A stretch of 64,000 nucleotides of DNA, from the NCBI GenBank assembly GCA_016710365.1, contig JADJVW010000007.1, positions 62,001 to 126,000 on the forward strand, read 5' to 3'. This document shows positions 47,608-60,204 of this stretch, in pieces. The position numbers were made by a program, and so were the translations under genes. Each line of letters starts with the position of its first letter. Positions within the stretch are counted from its first letter, which is position 1. The notes under the pieces were generated by a model that was not told the DNA's origin, made no database searches, and worked only from the letters and a program-made list of their open reading frames with translations. The DNA is from Candidatus Caldilinea saccharophila (lineage in GTDB: Bacteria; Chloroflexota; Anaerolineae; Caldilineales; Caldilineaceae).

Positions 47608-48762
47608 ATGAATTTCCGGACCGTGCCAGACCCGATTCAGAAGCTTTCGCTGCTCGACGACGCCACGCGCTTCGAGCCTGCGGGCGATCAACCTGTCGCC
47701 GAACGCGCAGCCGCGGCATCGCGCCCCCCTAAACCGCTGCCTTGCATCTCTGAGGTGTCCACGCCTACTGGCAAGAAACCGATGCTCAAAGCGATGATGA
47801 CGACCGCGTGTGAGCGCAACTGCTTTTACTGTCCTTTTCGCGCCGGACGCAGCAAGACGCCACGCATCACCTACACGCCGGATGAAATGGCTAAGACCTA
47901 TGATACCATCCAGCGCGCGGGTTTGGTGGAAGGTCTTTTCCTCTCGTCAGGCATCATCAAGGGCGGCGTCACCACGCAGGATAAAATTCTCGACGCCGCC
48001 GAGATCCTCCGCAAGCATTACAACTACCGCGGCTTTATTCATCTCAAGGTGATGCCCGGCGCCGAGTACGACCAGGTGCGCCGCGCCATGCAGCTTGCCG
48101 ACCGCGCCTCGATCAACCTTGAAGGCGCCACTGCGGAGCGGCTGGCCGCGCTGGCGCCCAAGAAGGATTTCTGGAACGAACTCTTCCTGCGCCTGCAATG
48201 GATCAGCGAACTGCGACGCAAGGAGGGGCTGCGCGCCAGCGTCGTGACTCAGTTCGTCGTCGGCGCGGTCGGCGACACCGACCTGGAGTTGCTGCACACC
48301 AGCGATCATCTTTACAACCAGTTAGGGCTGCGCCGCACCTACTTTATGGCCTTCCACCCGGTCAGCCAGACGCCCTTCGAGTCGCTGACGCCCGTTTCAC
48401 AGCAGCGTGAGTTTCGTCTCTATCAGGCCAGCTTCCTGTTGCGCGACTACGGCTGGAATCTGGAGGATATGCCGTTCCTGCGCGACGGCAATCTGCCACT
48501 CGACATCGACCCCAAACTGGCATGGGCAAAGGAAAACCTCACTGAGACGCCGGTCGAAGTCAACCGGGCTGACCGTGGCGAACTGCTGCGCGTGCCTGGT
48601 ATCGGCCCCAAAACCGCCGACGCCATCGTAGCGACCCGTCGCCGCCAGCGCATCCGCGAGCCGGGTCATTTGCGTGCGTTGGGTCTACGCGACGTCGGCA
48701 AAGCCACACCCTACCTGCTACTCGACGGCAAAATGGCGGCGCGCCAGATGAGCCTATTTTGA
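47608..48762 (+). CDS. Radical SAM protein with helix-hairpin-helix domain (putative DNA modification/repair)
   Basis: A 384-residue protein of the putative DNA modification/repair radical SAM family. It has the 4Fe-4S cysteines CERNCFYC (Cx3Cx2C) at about residue 68, then the SPL-like TIM-barrel segments LFLSSGIIKGG and IHLKVMPGAEYDQV. A C-terminal HhH motif, LRVPGIGPKTADAIVATRR (about residue 330), is known to bind DNA without sequence preference. Family members often sit beside a partner with a uracil-glycosylase-like domain; none is visible in this window. The substrate is not known. It starts at the predicted transcription start. Confidence 0.9.
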   Translation: MNFRTVPDPIQKLSLLDDATRFEPAGDQPVAERAAAASRPPKPLPCISEVSTPTGKKPMLKAMMTTACERNCFYCPFRAGRSKTPRITYTPDEMAKTYDTIQRAGLVEGLFLSSGIIKGGVTTQDKILDAAEILRKHYNYRGFIHLKVMPGAEYDQVRRAMQLADRASINLEGATAERLAALAPKKDFWNELFLRLQWISELRRKEGLRASVVTQFVVGAVGDTDLELLHTSDHLYNQLGLRRTYFMAFHPVSQTPFESLTPVSQQREFRLYQASFLLRDYGWNLEDMPFLRDGNLPLDIDPKLAWAKENLTETPVEVNRADRGELLRVPGIGPKTADAIVATRRRQRIREPGHLRALGLRDVGKATPYLLLDGKMAARQMSLF

Positions 48763-48927
48763 GGGAGAGAGACGGCAAAGCGCACCTTCCCGCCTCCTCC
48801 ATTCGCTGGCATCGGCTTTATGCAAACATCTCCATCTGCACTATAATGCTGGTCTATTGTTTGTAACGGCTTGCATCCGATTGCGCGAAATTGCGCCGCC
48901 GGACTATCCAGCGAGTTTAGCCAGCTT

Positions 48928-50193
48928 ATGCCTTCGCCACTGTCTGCGCCACGATCCAACCTGCCTGTCCCCTCCACCTACGATCCTGTCGCGGCGCGCG
49001 TGCGTGGCTTTGGCGCGACGGTCTTTGCCGAGTTCACAGCGCTGGCCAACGCCACCGGCGCCGTCAATCTGGGCCAGGGATTTCCTAATTTCAGCGCGCC
49101 GGACTTTGTCAAAGAGGCGGCGCGTGCGGCCATTGCCGGCGACTTCAACCAATACGCACGCAGCGCGGGCCATCCACGCCTGGTGCAGGCGCTGGCGCAG
49201 GTTTACGGCGCGCATTTTGGGCGCACACTCGATCCCATGACGGAAATCGTCGTCACCGTCGGCGCCACCGAAGGCATCTTCGCCACGGTGCAGGCGCTGG
49301 TCGATCCGGGCGACGAGGTCATTCTGCTCGAACCCTTCTACGACAGCTACCCGGCGGCGGTGACGATGGCGGGCGGCGTCCCGGTTTACGTGCCGCTGCG
49401 CGCGCCGGCCGGCAGTCGCCGCGCGGCGGACTGGACGCTCGACATCGACGAGTTGGTGGCAGCCATCACGCCGCGCACCAAGCTCCTGATTCTGAACACG
49501 CCGTCCAATCCGCTAGGCAAGGTCTTCCATCGCGCCGAACTTGCCAAGCTGGCCGAAGTTGTCTGTCGTCTCAACCTGACCGTGCTGAGCGACGAGGTTT
49601 ACGAGTGGATGGTCTATCCGCCTGTCGAGCACGTGCGCATCGCCACCCTGCCTGGCATGTGGGAGCGCACGGTGACGTTGGGCAGCGCGGGCAAAACCTT
49701 CTCGGTCACCGGCTGGAAGATCGGCTGGGCCATTGCACCGCGCCCGCTGGCCGCGGCCATCCTCATGGCGCATCAGTGGATTCCTTTTGCCGTCAGCACC
49801 CCGCTGCAGGAAGCCGTTGCCGTAGCGCTGGAAGATGCCGCACCGCGCGACTACTTCCGCTGGCTGAGCGATATGTATCTGGCGAAGCGCGACCGGCTCA
49901 TCAGTGTGCTGGAAGAGGTGGGACTGGCCCCGATGACGCCTGACGGCTCCTATTTCATCATCGTCGATACACGGGCGCTTCCTGTGCCGGTGACGCCGGG
50001 CGAACGCCGCGACGTTGCCGTATGTCGCTGGCTGACTCAGACCATCGGCGTCGCCGCCATCCCGCCCAGCCCGTTCTACAGCGAGGCCCATCAGCACCTG
50101 ACGGACAACCTGGCGCGCTTCACCTTTTGCAAGACCGATGAAATGCTGGCAGAAGCCGCCAGACGGCTCCAAACCATCAAACGCGTGCGATAA
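48928..50193 (+). CDS. Class I/II aminotransferase (kynurenine/methionine aminotransferase-like)
   Basis: A 421-residue PLP-dependent enzyme. The sequence from RVRGFGATVFAEFTALAN onward, with NLGQGFPNF, matches the YbdL/KAT subgroup. PLP-binding lysine is in TLGSAGKTFSVTGWKIGW (about residue 255). NTPSNPLGKVF and SDEVYEWMVY supply further cofactor contacts. The reading frame is open from TTG 48871; I use ATG 48928 because homology begins shortly after, but it lacks a clear ribosome-binding site. A TATAAT at 48842-48847 is a likely -10 box. It probably transaminates methionine, glutamine or aromatic amino acids. Confidence 0.88.
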   Translation: MPSPLSAPRSNLPVPSTYDPVAARVRGFGATVFAEFTALANATGAVNLGQGFPNFSAPDFVKEAARAAIAGDFNQYARSAGHPRLVQALAQVYGAHFGRTLDPMTEIVVTVGATEGIFATVQALVDPGDEVILLEPFYDSYPAAVTMAGGVPVYVPLRAPAGSRRAADWTLDIDELVAAITPRTKLLILNTPSNPLGKVFHRAELAKLAEVVCRLNLTVLSDEVYEWMVYPPVEHVRIATLPGMWERTVTLGSAGKTFSVTGWKIGWAIAPRPLAAAILMAHQWIPFAVSTPLQEAVAVALEDAAPRDYFRWLSDMYLAKRDRLISVLEEVGLAPMTPDGSYFIIVDTRALPVPVTPGERRDVAVCRWLTQTIGVAAIPPSPFYSEAHQHLTDNLARFTFCKTDEMLAEAARRLQTIKRVR

Positions 50194-50246
50194 ACTGTGC
50201 GACAAACCGTGCGATCAACACTGACAAAAAGATCGGAAGCTTCATC

Positions 50247-51746
50247 ATGAAACTCTTAGTAACACAAGGCAACATCGCTGAGCAGACGGCAGATTGCATC
50301 ATCGTCAATTTATTTGAAGGAGTCACCATGCCAGGCGGCGCGACAGGCGCGGTCGACGCTGCGTTAGGCGGCGCGATCGCCAGGCTGATCGCGTCTGGCG
50401 ATTTCGACGGCAAAGCGGGCGCGACCGCGCTGCTCTACACAGATGGCAAGCTCCCGGCCAGCCGCGTGTTGATCGTCGGGCTGGGCAAGGCGGATGCATT
50501 CGACGCGCGTGCGGCGCGCAAAGCCGCGGCGACCGCCTACAAAGCGCTGGCGAAGATCAAGGGCGTCAAGCACTACGCCACCATCGTGCACGGCGCGGGG
50601 ATAGGCGGACATAACGCCACCGACGCCGCGCAGGTGTTGGCGGAAGGCACGTTGCTGGCAAGCTATCGCGCGCCGAATTATAAGCGTGAAGCGCCCGAAA
50701 ACGGCCCCGCCCTGTGCACTGTGGTGGAGCAAGACGCAAGCCGCCTGGCCAACATCGAGGCCGGCGTGCGGCGTGGCGAGAGCATCGCCGCGGGCGTCAA
50801 CCTGGCGCGCGACCTCTCGAACGAACCGCCGAATGTGCTCTATCCGGTGGCAATGGCGCGGCGTGCGCAGACGATGGCCGCCGACGCCGGTTTGCACTGC
50901 ACTATCCTCGGCGAGGACGCCATGCGCGAGCTGGAGATGAATATCCTGCTGGCCGTCAGCCGCGGCAGCGTCAACGAAGCGCAACTGGTCGTGCTCGAAC
51001 ATGCTCCGGCCGGCAGCGAAACAGAGGCGCCGCTGGTGCTGGTCGGCAAAGGCATCACCTTCGACACCGGCGGCATCAGCATCAAGCCATCCGAGCGCAT
51101 GGAAGAGATGAAGCACGACATGAGCGGTGCGGCCGCCGTGGTCGGCGCCATGCAGGCCATCGCCCGGCTCGGCATGGCGCGCCGCGTGATCGGCGTGGCC
51201 GCGTGCGTCGAAAACATGCCGGACGGCAACGCTTTCCGTCCCGGCGACATCCTGACCGGCATGACCGGCAAGAGCACCGAAATCCTCAGCACCGACGCCG
51301 AGGGCCGCCTGATCCTGGCCGATGCGTTGGCGTACGTGGCCCGCTTCAGCCCTAAAGCCGTCGTCGATCTGGCGACGCTCACCGGCGCCATCGGTGTAGC
51401 GCTGGGGCAGCAAGCCGCGGGTCTCTTCAGCAACAACGACGATCTCCAGAACGCGCTGATGGCCGCCTCGAACGAAAGCGGCGAACGGCTGTGGCCCATG
51501 CCGATGTGGGATGAATACAAAGACGCGATCAAGGGCGACATGGGCGAGGTCAAGAATTCCGGCGGGCGCGCGGGCGGCGTTTCGACCAGCGCCAAATTTA
51601 TCGAGCACTTCATCGAGGAGTATCCGTGGGCGCATCTCGACATCGCCAATGTCGCCTGGGCGACGACCGAGCGCGACGCGCTGACGCCTAAAGGCGCCAC
51701 CGGGTTTGGCGTGCGCTTGTTGGTCGATCTGGCCGAGGCGTATTGA
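50247..51746 (+). CDS. pepA: Leucyl aminopeptidase (M17 family)
   Basis: A 499-residue cytosolic two-metal aminopeptidase releasing N-terminal amino acids from peptides. The metal and catalytic motifs are intact: VGKGITFDTGGISIKP (about residue 268), KHDMSGAAAVVG (about 290) and STDAEGRLILADAL (about 348, the M17 signature with Asp/Glu ligands). The length matches the family. The start at 50247 has only a weak upstream AAGATCGGAAGC. The following membrane-protein gene begins 23 bases after the stop and may be co-transcribed. Confidence 0.95.
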   Translation: MKLLVTQGNIAEQTADCIIVNLFEGVTMPGGATGAVDAALGGAIARLIASGDFDGKAGATALLYTDGKLPASRVLIVGLGKADAFDARAARKAAATAYKALAKIKGVKHYATIVHGAGIGGHNATDAAQVLAEGTLLASYRAPNYKREAPENGPALCTVVEQDASRLANIEAGVRRGESIAAGVNLARDLSNEPPNVLYPVAMARRAQTMAADAGLHCTILGEDAMRELEMNILLAVSRGSVNEAQLVVLEHAPAGSETEAPLVLVGKGITFDTGGISIKPSERMEEMKHDMSGAAAVVGAMQAIARLGMARRVIGVAACVENMPDGNAFRPGDILTGMTGKSTEILSTDAEGRLILADALAYVARFSPKAVVDLATLTGAIGVALGQQAAGLFSNNDDLQNALMAASNESGERLWPMPMWDEYKDAIKGDMGEVKNSGGRAGGVSTSAKFIEHFIEEYPWAHLDIANVAWATTERDALTPKGATGFGVRLLVDLAEAY

Positions 51747-51769
51747 GCAGCAACCGGGGGGAAACGCCG

Positions 51770-52495
<726 letters not shown>

Positions 52496-52510
52496 GACAT
52501 ACGCAAAATT

Positions 52511-52735
52511 CTAGTCGGGCTGTTGCCAGTCTTCGCGAGAGATTCCTGCTTGTTTCAGAAGTCGTATTAGCAGATCGACGCTGATGATGCTGCGATGTGG
52601 ATTGGGCAGGATCAGCCGGCTGTTGTCACGCAGCATGAACTCGTGGCGACCGCCTGAATACGTCCCTTCAAATCCCATGAGGCGCAACCGCTCAATAAAG
52701 TCGCGTCGTGAAATTGGCCCAAGCCGCTGACTCAT
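52511..52735 (-). CDS. hicA: HicA-type mRNA interferase toxin
   Basis: A 74-residue toxin of the double-stranded-RNA-binding fold. SRRDFIERLRLMGFEGTYSGGRHEFM contains the GGRHE-type segment with the conserved active-site His. PNPHRSIISVDLLIRLLKQAGI follows, typical of HicA (HP...GTLR-like). It cleaves mRNA and is held inactive by HicB. The ATG at 52735 overlaps the hicB stop by one base, so the order is hicB then hicA. Confidence 0.9.
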   Translation of the reverse strand: MSQRLGPISRRDFIERLRLMGFEGTYSGGRHEFMLRDNSRLILPNPHRSIISVDLLIRLLKQAGISREDWQQPD

Positions 52736-52983
52736 CAAGCTGCCAACAGTTTGGAGGGAGAAATGACCCTATCACCTAATGGTGGGATGGAAAGACCTTG
52801 GGTCAGACTGAATAAAAGCCAGTCCTCTAAGGCGTTGACCAGATTTCGCCGACAATTTTCCAAGGTGGAGCCTGTAGCCCAGACGCCCGGCAGATCAACT
52901 ATTTCACCGTAGTATGGCTCTTCATCCTCAATAATTTCATAGGAGGCCCTGTTAAGGGCTTCCTGAATATACTCTGTCAGCAT
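52735..52983 (-). CDS. hicB: HicB-type antitoxin
   Basis: An 82-residue partner of HicA. MLTEYIQEALNRASYEIIEDEEPYYGEI-like N-terminus and ATGSTLENCRRNLVNALEDWLL form the partial RNase-H-like HicB core. The C-terminus is short and has no visible ribbon-helix-helix or HTH, so it may neutralise the toxin without binding DNA strongly. The ATG at 52983 is chosen because GGGGGAG lies upstream. Both genes appear intact. Confidence 0.88.
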   Translation of the reverse strand: MLTEYIQEALNRASYEIIEDEEPYYGEIVDLPGVWATGSTLENCRRNLVNALEDWLLFSLTQGLSIPPLGDRVISPSKLLAA

Positions 52984-53142
52984 AAGTCTCCCCCAGATCA
53001 GAAAGCACGCACTGCCCAACTGAATTTATACAATACAGGCATTATACGTATCCAATTCAACTGGTCAACCGGCCCCGCCGTCTTGCCCGAATGCGTTCCA
53101 GAAATTCGGCGCCCCAGCAATGTATCGGGGTGATAGCCAGAC

Positions 53143-54228
53143 CTACGGGGCTGAGCGGGAAAATTCTGTAAGCAATGCTTCACCCACCGCGGCCACGGTG
53201 CGCTCGATATCAACCGCGGTGATGGGATAATGGGTCACGGCGCGCAGCCGCTGTGAGGCCGTGGGATTGACCAGCACACCGACCGCGGCCAGCGCAGTGG
53301 AAAGTTGCGCCGCACGCCAGCCCGGTTTCACCACGTCGAAGTAAACGATGTTGGTCTGCACGCTCGCCGGGTCAAGTCGGATGCCGTCGATGGCAGCCAG
53401 GCCATGCGCCAGCCGTCTGGCGTGCGCGTGATCCTCCGCCAGCCGCTCCACCATTTCTTCCAGCGCGACCAGTGCGGCCGCAGCCAGCACGCCGGCTTGC
53501 CGCATCCCGCCGCCTACCTGCTTGCGCATCCGCCGCGCCCGCCGGATAAACTCCTGCGAGCCGGCCACCGCGGAGCCAACCGGCGCGGCCAGCCCCTTGC
53601 TAAAGCAGACGCTGACGCTGTCCGCGGTCGCGACCAGACGTGCAGGTGACACGCCGAGCGCGACCGCGGCGTTCCACAGGCGGGCGCCATCCACGTGCAA
53701 CTTCAGCCCGTGCGCCTGCGCCAGCGCGCCCACAGCCTCCATATAGTCTGGTGTGAGAACGCTGCCGCCGCAACGATTCTGCGTGTTTTCCAACGCAATC
53801 AGCCGCGTGATCGGGTAGTGCTCGTTGTCGCTGCGAATGGCGTCTTCGATCTGCTGCACGTCGAGCGTGCCATCTGGTCGATTGGGCAGGGTGCGCGGGT
53901 GGACGCCCCCCACTGCGGCTGCACCGCCCTGCTCGTAATGAAAGATGTGCGACTGATCGCCCAGGATCATTTCATCGCCGCGGCCGCAATGGCTGAGCAC
54001 GGCAATGAGATTGCCCATCGTGCCGCTCGGTACAAAAAGCGCCGCTTCCTTGCCCAGGCGCGCGGCCACCATTTCCTCCAGCCGGTTGATGGTGGGATCT
54101 TCGCCATAGACATCATCGCCGACCAGGGCCGCAGCCATCGCCTGGCGCATGGCCGGGGTGGGCTGCGTCACGGTGTCGCTGCGCAGATCAATGGGAAAAG
54201 CAGTGGGCAGATCAATGGTTGAATGCAT
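53143..54228 (-). CDS. ltaE: Low-specificity L-threonine aldolase
   Basis: A 361-residue PLP enzyme of the beta-eliminating lyase fold. It cleaves L-threonine or allo-threonine to glycine and acetaldehyde. DLRSDTVTQPTPAMRQAM and DDVYGEDPT at the N-terminus, ALENTQNRCGG, HVDGARLWNAA (PLP-binding Asp) and SVCFSKGLAAPVGS (Schiff-base Lys, about residue 205) are the family landmarks. It lies 7 bases after the aminotransferase gene at 54236, reading in the same direction, so the two are one operon of glycine/serine metabolism. Confidence 0.95.
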   Translation of the reverse strand: MHSTIDLPTAFPIDLRSDTVTQPTPAMRQAMAAALVGDDVYGEDPTINRLEEMVAARLGKEAALFVPSGTMGNLIAVLSHCGRGDEMILGDQSHIFHYEQGGAAAVGGVHPRTLPNRPDGTLDVQQIEDAIRSDNEHYPITRLIALENTQNRCGGSVLTPDYMEAVGALAQAHGLKLHVDGARLWNAAVALGVSPARLVATADSVSVCFSKGLAAPVGSAVAGSQEFIRRARRMRKQVGGGMRQAGVLAAAALVALEEMVERLAEDHAHARRLAHGLAAIDGIRLDPASVQTNIVYFDVVKPGWRAAQLSTALAAVGVLVNPTASQRLRAVTHYPITAVDIERTVAAVGEALLTEFSRSAP

Positions 54229-54235
54229 AAGTTCC

Positions 54236-55393
<1,158 letters not shown>

Positions 55394-55768
55394 GATGGTC
55401 GCCGCTTTAACACTGGCGACGTGTGGAGGGAGTTAGCAATCCAAGCTCGCATTGTGCCATTATTCTGTAGGGGGCGCAAACCGCAGGGCATATTGTCACA
55501 TTCACACTTGGGCAAAAGGCGTTACCTTGACACGGGAGATGTTTGGCGGGAAAGGAAAGGCCATGCTATACTGCGCGCATAATGATTGTAGGTAAAACGT
55601 GACGTTTCCACACAAATACTGACCGATTGCGCCGGCAGTTGCGCATACAGTTGCACCGACATTTTTAACCAATGGGTTTCCCCGTCCGAATTTACCATCC
55701 AATTGGATATCCAGAAGTCGTCTCGCCCCCGATGCATTGACTGACCAAAGATAGAGAGACAAGAGCGC
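55394..55768. other. Divergent spacer of 375 bases
   Basis: It separates the divergent aminotransferase and binding-protein genes and must hold both promoters. A candidate -10 (TATACT at about 55566) lies on the + strand without a good -35. Antisense reading frames at 55502-55762 have no ribosome-binding site and no recognised family, so I do not call them. No repeats were noted, unusual for this window. Confidence 0.5.
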
Positions 55769-57190
55769 TTGATTCGCCTGCGTTATACCTCACGATATGT
55801 TTTGGCGGTTAGCTTTTGGGTTGCCGCCACCCTATTGGGGGCGTGCGCCCAAGCGACAGCATCGCCGGTTGCCCAGGCGCTCCCGCCTCAGACGGCGTTG
55901 GTGCAAACCATTGAAGTTGAGGTGACGCGCGTCGTTTATCGCGAAACTCTGGTGACGCCGACGCCTGCTCCGCTTGTTCCTTGCAGCCCTGAGAGATTGA
56001 CCGATAGTGCAGAAGTCGTCATTGGCGCGCTGCTCCCGCTCTCGACGCCGGGGGCGTGGATGCGCTCCGCCAACATGCAGTCGGGGCTCAACCTTGCGCT
56101 GGAGCGGCTGAATATGGGCGGCGTCGCCGGCGTTCCCGCCCGGCTTGTCCTCTACGATACGGGCGACGACCCGGCGCGTTCGGCGCAGATGGCCGAACAG
56201 TTGATCGCGCGCGATTGCGCTGTCGGCTTGATTGTCGGGCTGGGGGATGCCGCCAGCCAGGCCGTGGTCGAGGTTGCCGAGCGCTTTCGCAAGCCAACTT
56301 TGCTCATCGACGCCTCCGATCCTGCACTTACTGCAAACCAACCAGAGGCAACTTTCCGGTTGGCGCCGACGCTGCCCATGATGGCGTCGATGCCCGCGCA
56401 GTGGCTGGCGGAAGTTGGCGATTACAATGGCGATGGTGTGCTGCAGGCCGTGGTCATTGCCGAAAACTCCCCAGGGGGCGATATATTTGTTGAGCAGGCG
56501 AACGAGTGGTTTCCGCGCAGCGGCATCAACGTCGAGATTCGCCGGGTCGATCTGCCGATGACCGACTTCTCCCCAGAAATCGCCCGCTTGTTGTCACTGC
56601 CTACGATACCCGATGCAGTCTTTATCGCGATCGGTTCGGACAACGCGCTTGACCTGCAAGAGCAGTTGTTTGACGCCGGCATTCGACCCGATAAAGGCAC
56701 GCTCATCGTCAATCACAATCGACGCGTGCTCGATCCATCGGTATATTATCAACGCCGCTCCCCGGATATTGGCGTCATTACGGCGCGCCGGGGGCCATGG
56801 CCCTCGATGGCAACCGAGATGGGCCGTGCGATCTTCGACCGGTATCGGCAAAGCGCGATGCAGTGGCCGGAATTCTCCACCTTTCTGGCCTACGACGCAG
56901 TCTGGTTGCTGGCGGATGCAATGCAGCGAGCGCCCTCGTTGAGCGGCGCCGATCTGCTCAAGGCCCTTGCCGAGAGTGATATCGAACTCGCGGCCGGACG
57001 TTATACCTTTCCTTATGGTTCATCCAACCCGCCGGACGGTGAGACGCCAGCCTATGCCTGGCATCAATGGATGACGCCGCCGCTGCTCTATTTGCTGCAC
57101 ACCGAAAAATTGCAGGACCCCACCACCCTAACGGTGATTTGGCCGGAAACGTATCGCACCACACCTGGGCCGTTGCCTGTCTGGAAATAA
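55769..57190 (+). CDS. LIVBP-like type 1 periplasmic binding lipoprotein
   Basis: A 473-residue lipoprotein of the branched-chain-amino-acid-binding (Peripla_BP_6) fold. The start is TTG 55769, preceded by AGAGAGACAAGAGCGC. The signal peptide ends LLGAC (about residue 26). A 50-residue linker follows, then VIGALLPLSTPGAWMRSANM, ALERLNMGGVAGVPARLVL, and LLIDASDPALTANQPEATFRL in the second lobe. No permease or ATPase gene is adjacent, so it is an orphan receptor or serves a transporter elsewhere. It is convergent with trkH. Confidence 0.88.
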   Translation: MIRLRYTSRYVLAVSFWVAATLLGACAQATASPVAQALPPQTALVQTIEVEVTRVVYRETLVTPTPAPLVPCSPERLTDSAEVVIGALLPLSTPGAWMRSANMQSGLNLALERLNMGGVAGVPARLVLYDTGDDPARSAQMAEQLIARDCAVGLIVGLGDAASQAVVEVAERFRKPTLLIDASDPALTANQPEATFRLAPTLPMMASMPAQWLAEVGDYNGDGVLQAVVIAENSPGGDIFVEQANEWFPRSGINVEIRRVDLPMTDFSPEIARLLSLPTIPDAVFIAIGSDNALDLQEQLFDAGIRPDKGTLIVNHNRRVLDPSVYYQRRSPDIGVITARRGPWPSMATEMGRAIFDRYRQSAMQWPEFSTFLAYDAVWLLADAMQRAPSLSGADLLKALAESDIELAAGRYTFPYGSSNPPDGETPAYAWHQWMTPPLLYLLHTEKLQDPTTLTVIWPETYRTTPGPLPVWK

Positions 57191-57276
57191 CCGCACTCGA
57201 CCTCTATGATGGCTAGTGGGGCACTGGCGCGAGGATCGCCATTCTCAGATCGAGCGAGTAGTCCGACGTGTTGCGC

Positions 57277-57317
57277 CAGCCATTAGCGCCGCGCAGGCAG
57301 CGTGGCGCTAATGGCTG
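57277..57317. terminator. Hairpin between convergent genes
   Basis: A perfect 14-base-pair stem (57277-57290 with 57304-57317) with a 13-base loop lies between the ends of the binding-protein and trkH genes. It has no T-run, so termination may need Rho or the hairpin may only protect the 3' ends. Confidence 0.5.
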
Positions 57318-57323
57318 TAGTGG

Positions 57324-58763
57324 CTACCGGCGCCAATAGGCTGGCGAGAACAGAATCAACAGGCTGAAGAATTCGAGACGGCCAAGCAACATGCACGCCG
57401 CCAGCACCCACTTGGCAAACGGCGCCATCCACGCATAATTGTCGTAGGGGCCAACCCCGCCCATGCCAGGCCCGACGCCGCCCAGACAGGACACCACCGC
57501 GCTGAGGCTGGTGATCCAGTCCGCCCCTGTAGCCGTGACGAGATAGACGCCAATCATAATGGCAATCCAATAGACGCCAACATAGCCGAGCACATTGGTC
57601 ATGACCTCACGCGGCACGGCCGCACCGTGGATGCGCGCCGGCACGACGGCCTGTGGATGGAGCAGCCGCGTAAATTCGCTCAAAATATATTTGAAAAGCA
57701 GATAGACGCGCACGACTTTCAACCCACCTGAGGTGGAGCCGGCCGACCCGCCAATAATCATCACCGCCAGCAGCACGAATTGGGCGCCGGGCGACCACAG
57801 TTCATAGTTGGCCAGGCCAAAGCCGGTGCTGGTGTGCATCGTGACGACCACAAAAATGGAATCGCGTACGGCGGCAGCTTTATCCGCATACGCGCCCCAC
57901 GCGCCAAGCAGCACCAGCACGCTGGCAACGACCAGACTCCCCATAAAAACGTGGAACTCGCGGTCCTTCCAGTAGGCGCGCAACTGGCCCGTAGCAAAGC
58001 GGTAGTGCAGAGCGAAATTTGTACCTGCCGCCACCATAAAAATAACGACCACCCAATCGATGTAGCTGCTGGCGTAATAGGCGATGCTGGCGTTGCGCGG
58101 GGAAAACCCACCGCTTGCCACGGTGCCGAAGGAAGTGCACAGGGCGTCAAACAGGCTCATGCCGCCAAAGAGCAACAACACGGTCTGGAGCAGAGTCATC
58201 GCGGCATAGACGCCCCACAAAATCTTGGCGGTCTGGGTAACACGCGGCGTCAGTTTGTCAGCGGTTGGGCCAGCCACTTCGGCCTTGTACAATTGCATCC
58301 CGCCGACGCCCAGCATCGGCAGCACGGCAAGCGAAAGTACGATGATGCCCATGCCGCCGAGCCAGTGGGTCATGCTGCGCCAGAAAAGCACGCCGTGCGG
58401 CAGCGCCTCGATGTCGGTCAAGATCGAGGCGCCGGTCGTCGTGAAACCGGACATGGTCTCGAAAAATGCATCGGTGAAATTGGGAATCGCACCGGTCAGC
58501 AGAAAAGGCAGCGCGCCAAAAAGGGAAAAGAGGATCCAGGCAAACGAGACGATGGCAAAGCCCTCGCGCACGCGCAGCTCATGCGCCAGCCGTGTGAAGC
58601 GCAACAGGAGAAAACCCGCGCCGGCCGTGATGCCGGCGCTCAGTAAAATGTATGGCCAATCGCTTTCGCCGTAGTAGAACGACCACGGCAGCGCCGTCAG
58701 CATAAAGGCGGCGCAAAAGGTCAGCAGATAGCCTTGAAGATGAAGGACGCTGCGTAGGTGCAT
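57324..58763 (-). CDS. trkH: Potassium uptake channel subunit TrkH
   Basis: A 479-residue membrane channel of the Trk/Ktr/HKT superfamily that admits K+ across the cytoplasmic membrane. The four M1-P-M2 repeats and their selectivity-filter glycines are visible: SGFTTTGAS (about 106), SFGTVASGGF (about 215), TMHTSTGFGLAN (about 308) and SCLGGVGPGMGG (about 430). About ten hydrophobic segments are present. It ends LEFFSLLILFSPAYWRR, the family-typical tail. It follows trkA by 6 bases, so the two subunits are translated from one mRNA. Confidence 0.95.
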   Translation of the reverse strand: MHLRSVLHLQGYLLTFCAAFMLTALPWSFYYGESDWPYILLSAGITAGAGFLLLRFTRLAHELRVREGFAIVSFAWILFSLFGALPFLLTGAIPNFTDAFFETMSGFTTTGASILTDIEALPHGVLFWRSMTHWLGGMGIIVLSLAVLPMLGVGGMQLYKAEVAGPTADKLTPRVTQTAKILWGVYAAMTLLQTVLLLFGGMSLFDALCTSFGTVASGGFSPRNASIAYYASSYIDWVVVIFMVAAGTNFALHYRFATGQLRAYWKDREFHVFMGSLVVASVLVLLGAWGAYADKAAAVRDSIFVVVTMHTSTGFGLANYELWSPGAQFVLLAVMIIGGSAGSTSGGLKVVRVYLLFKYILSEFTRLLHPQAVVPARIHGAAVPREVMTNVLGYVGVYWIAIMIGVYLVTATGADWITSLSAVVSCLGGVGPGMGGVGPYDNYAWMAPFAKWVLAACMLLGRLEFFSLLILFSPAYWRR

Positions 58764-58769
58764 CGTGAT

Positions 58770-60113
<1,344 letters not shown>

Positions 60114-60128
60114 GGGGTAGCTCCGTTT

Positions 60129-60199
60129 GTAAATGCGTGATGCGTAAATGCGTGATGCGTAAATGCGTGATTTTTAGTATTACGCATTTACGCATTACG
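60129..60199. repeat. Tandem 15-base repeats with an inverted partner before trkA
   Basis: GTAAATGCGTGATGC is repeated at 60129, 60144 and partly 60159, followed by its complement ATTACGCATTTACGCATTACG at 60178-60199. It fills the spacer between typA (stop 60205) and trkA (start 60113). No spacers between units, so it is not a CRISPR. Confidence 0.75.
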
Positions 60200-60204
60200 T
60201 AAAA

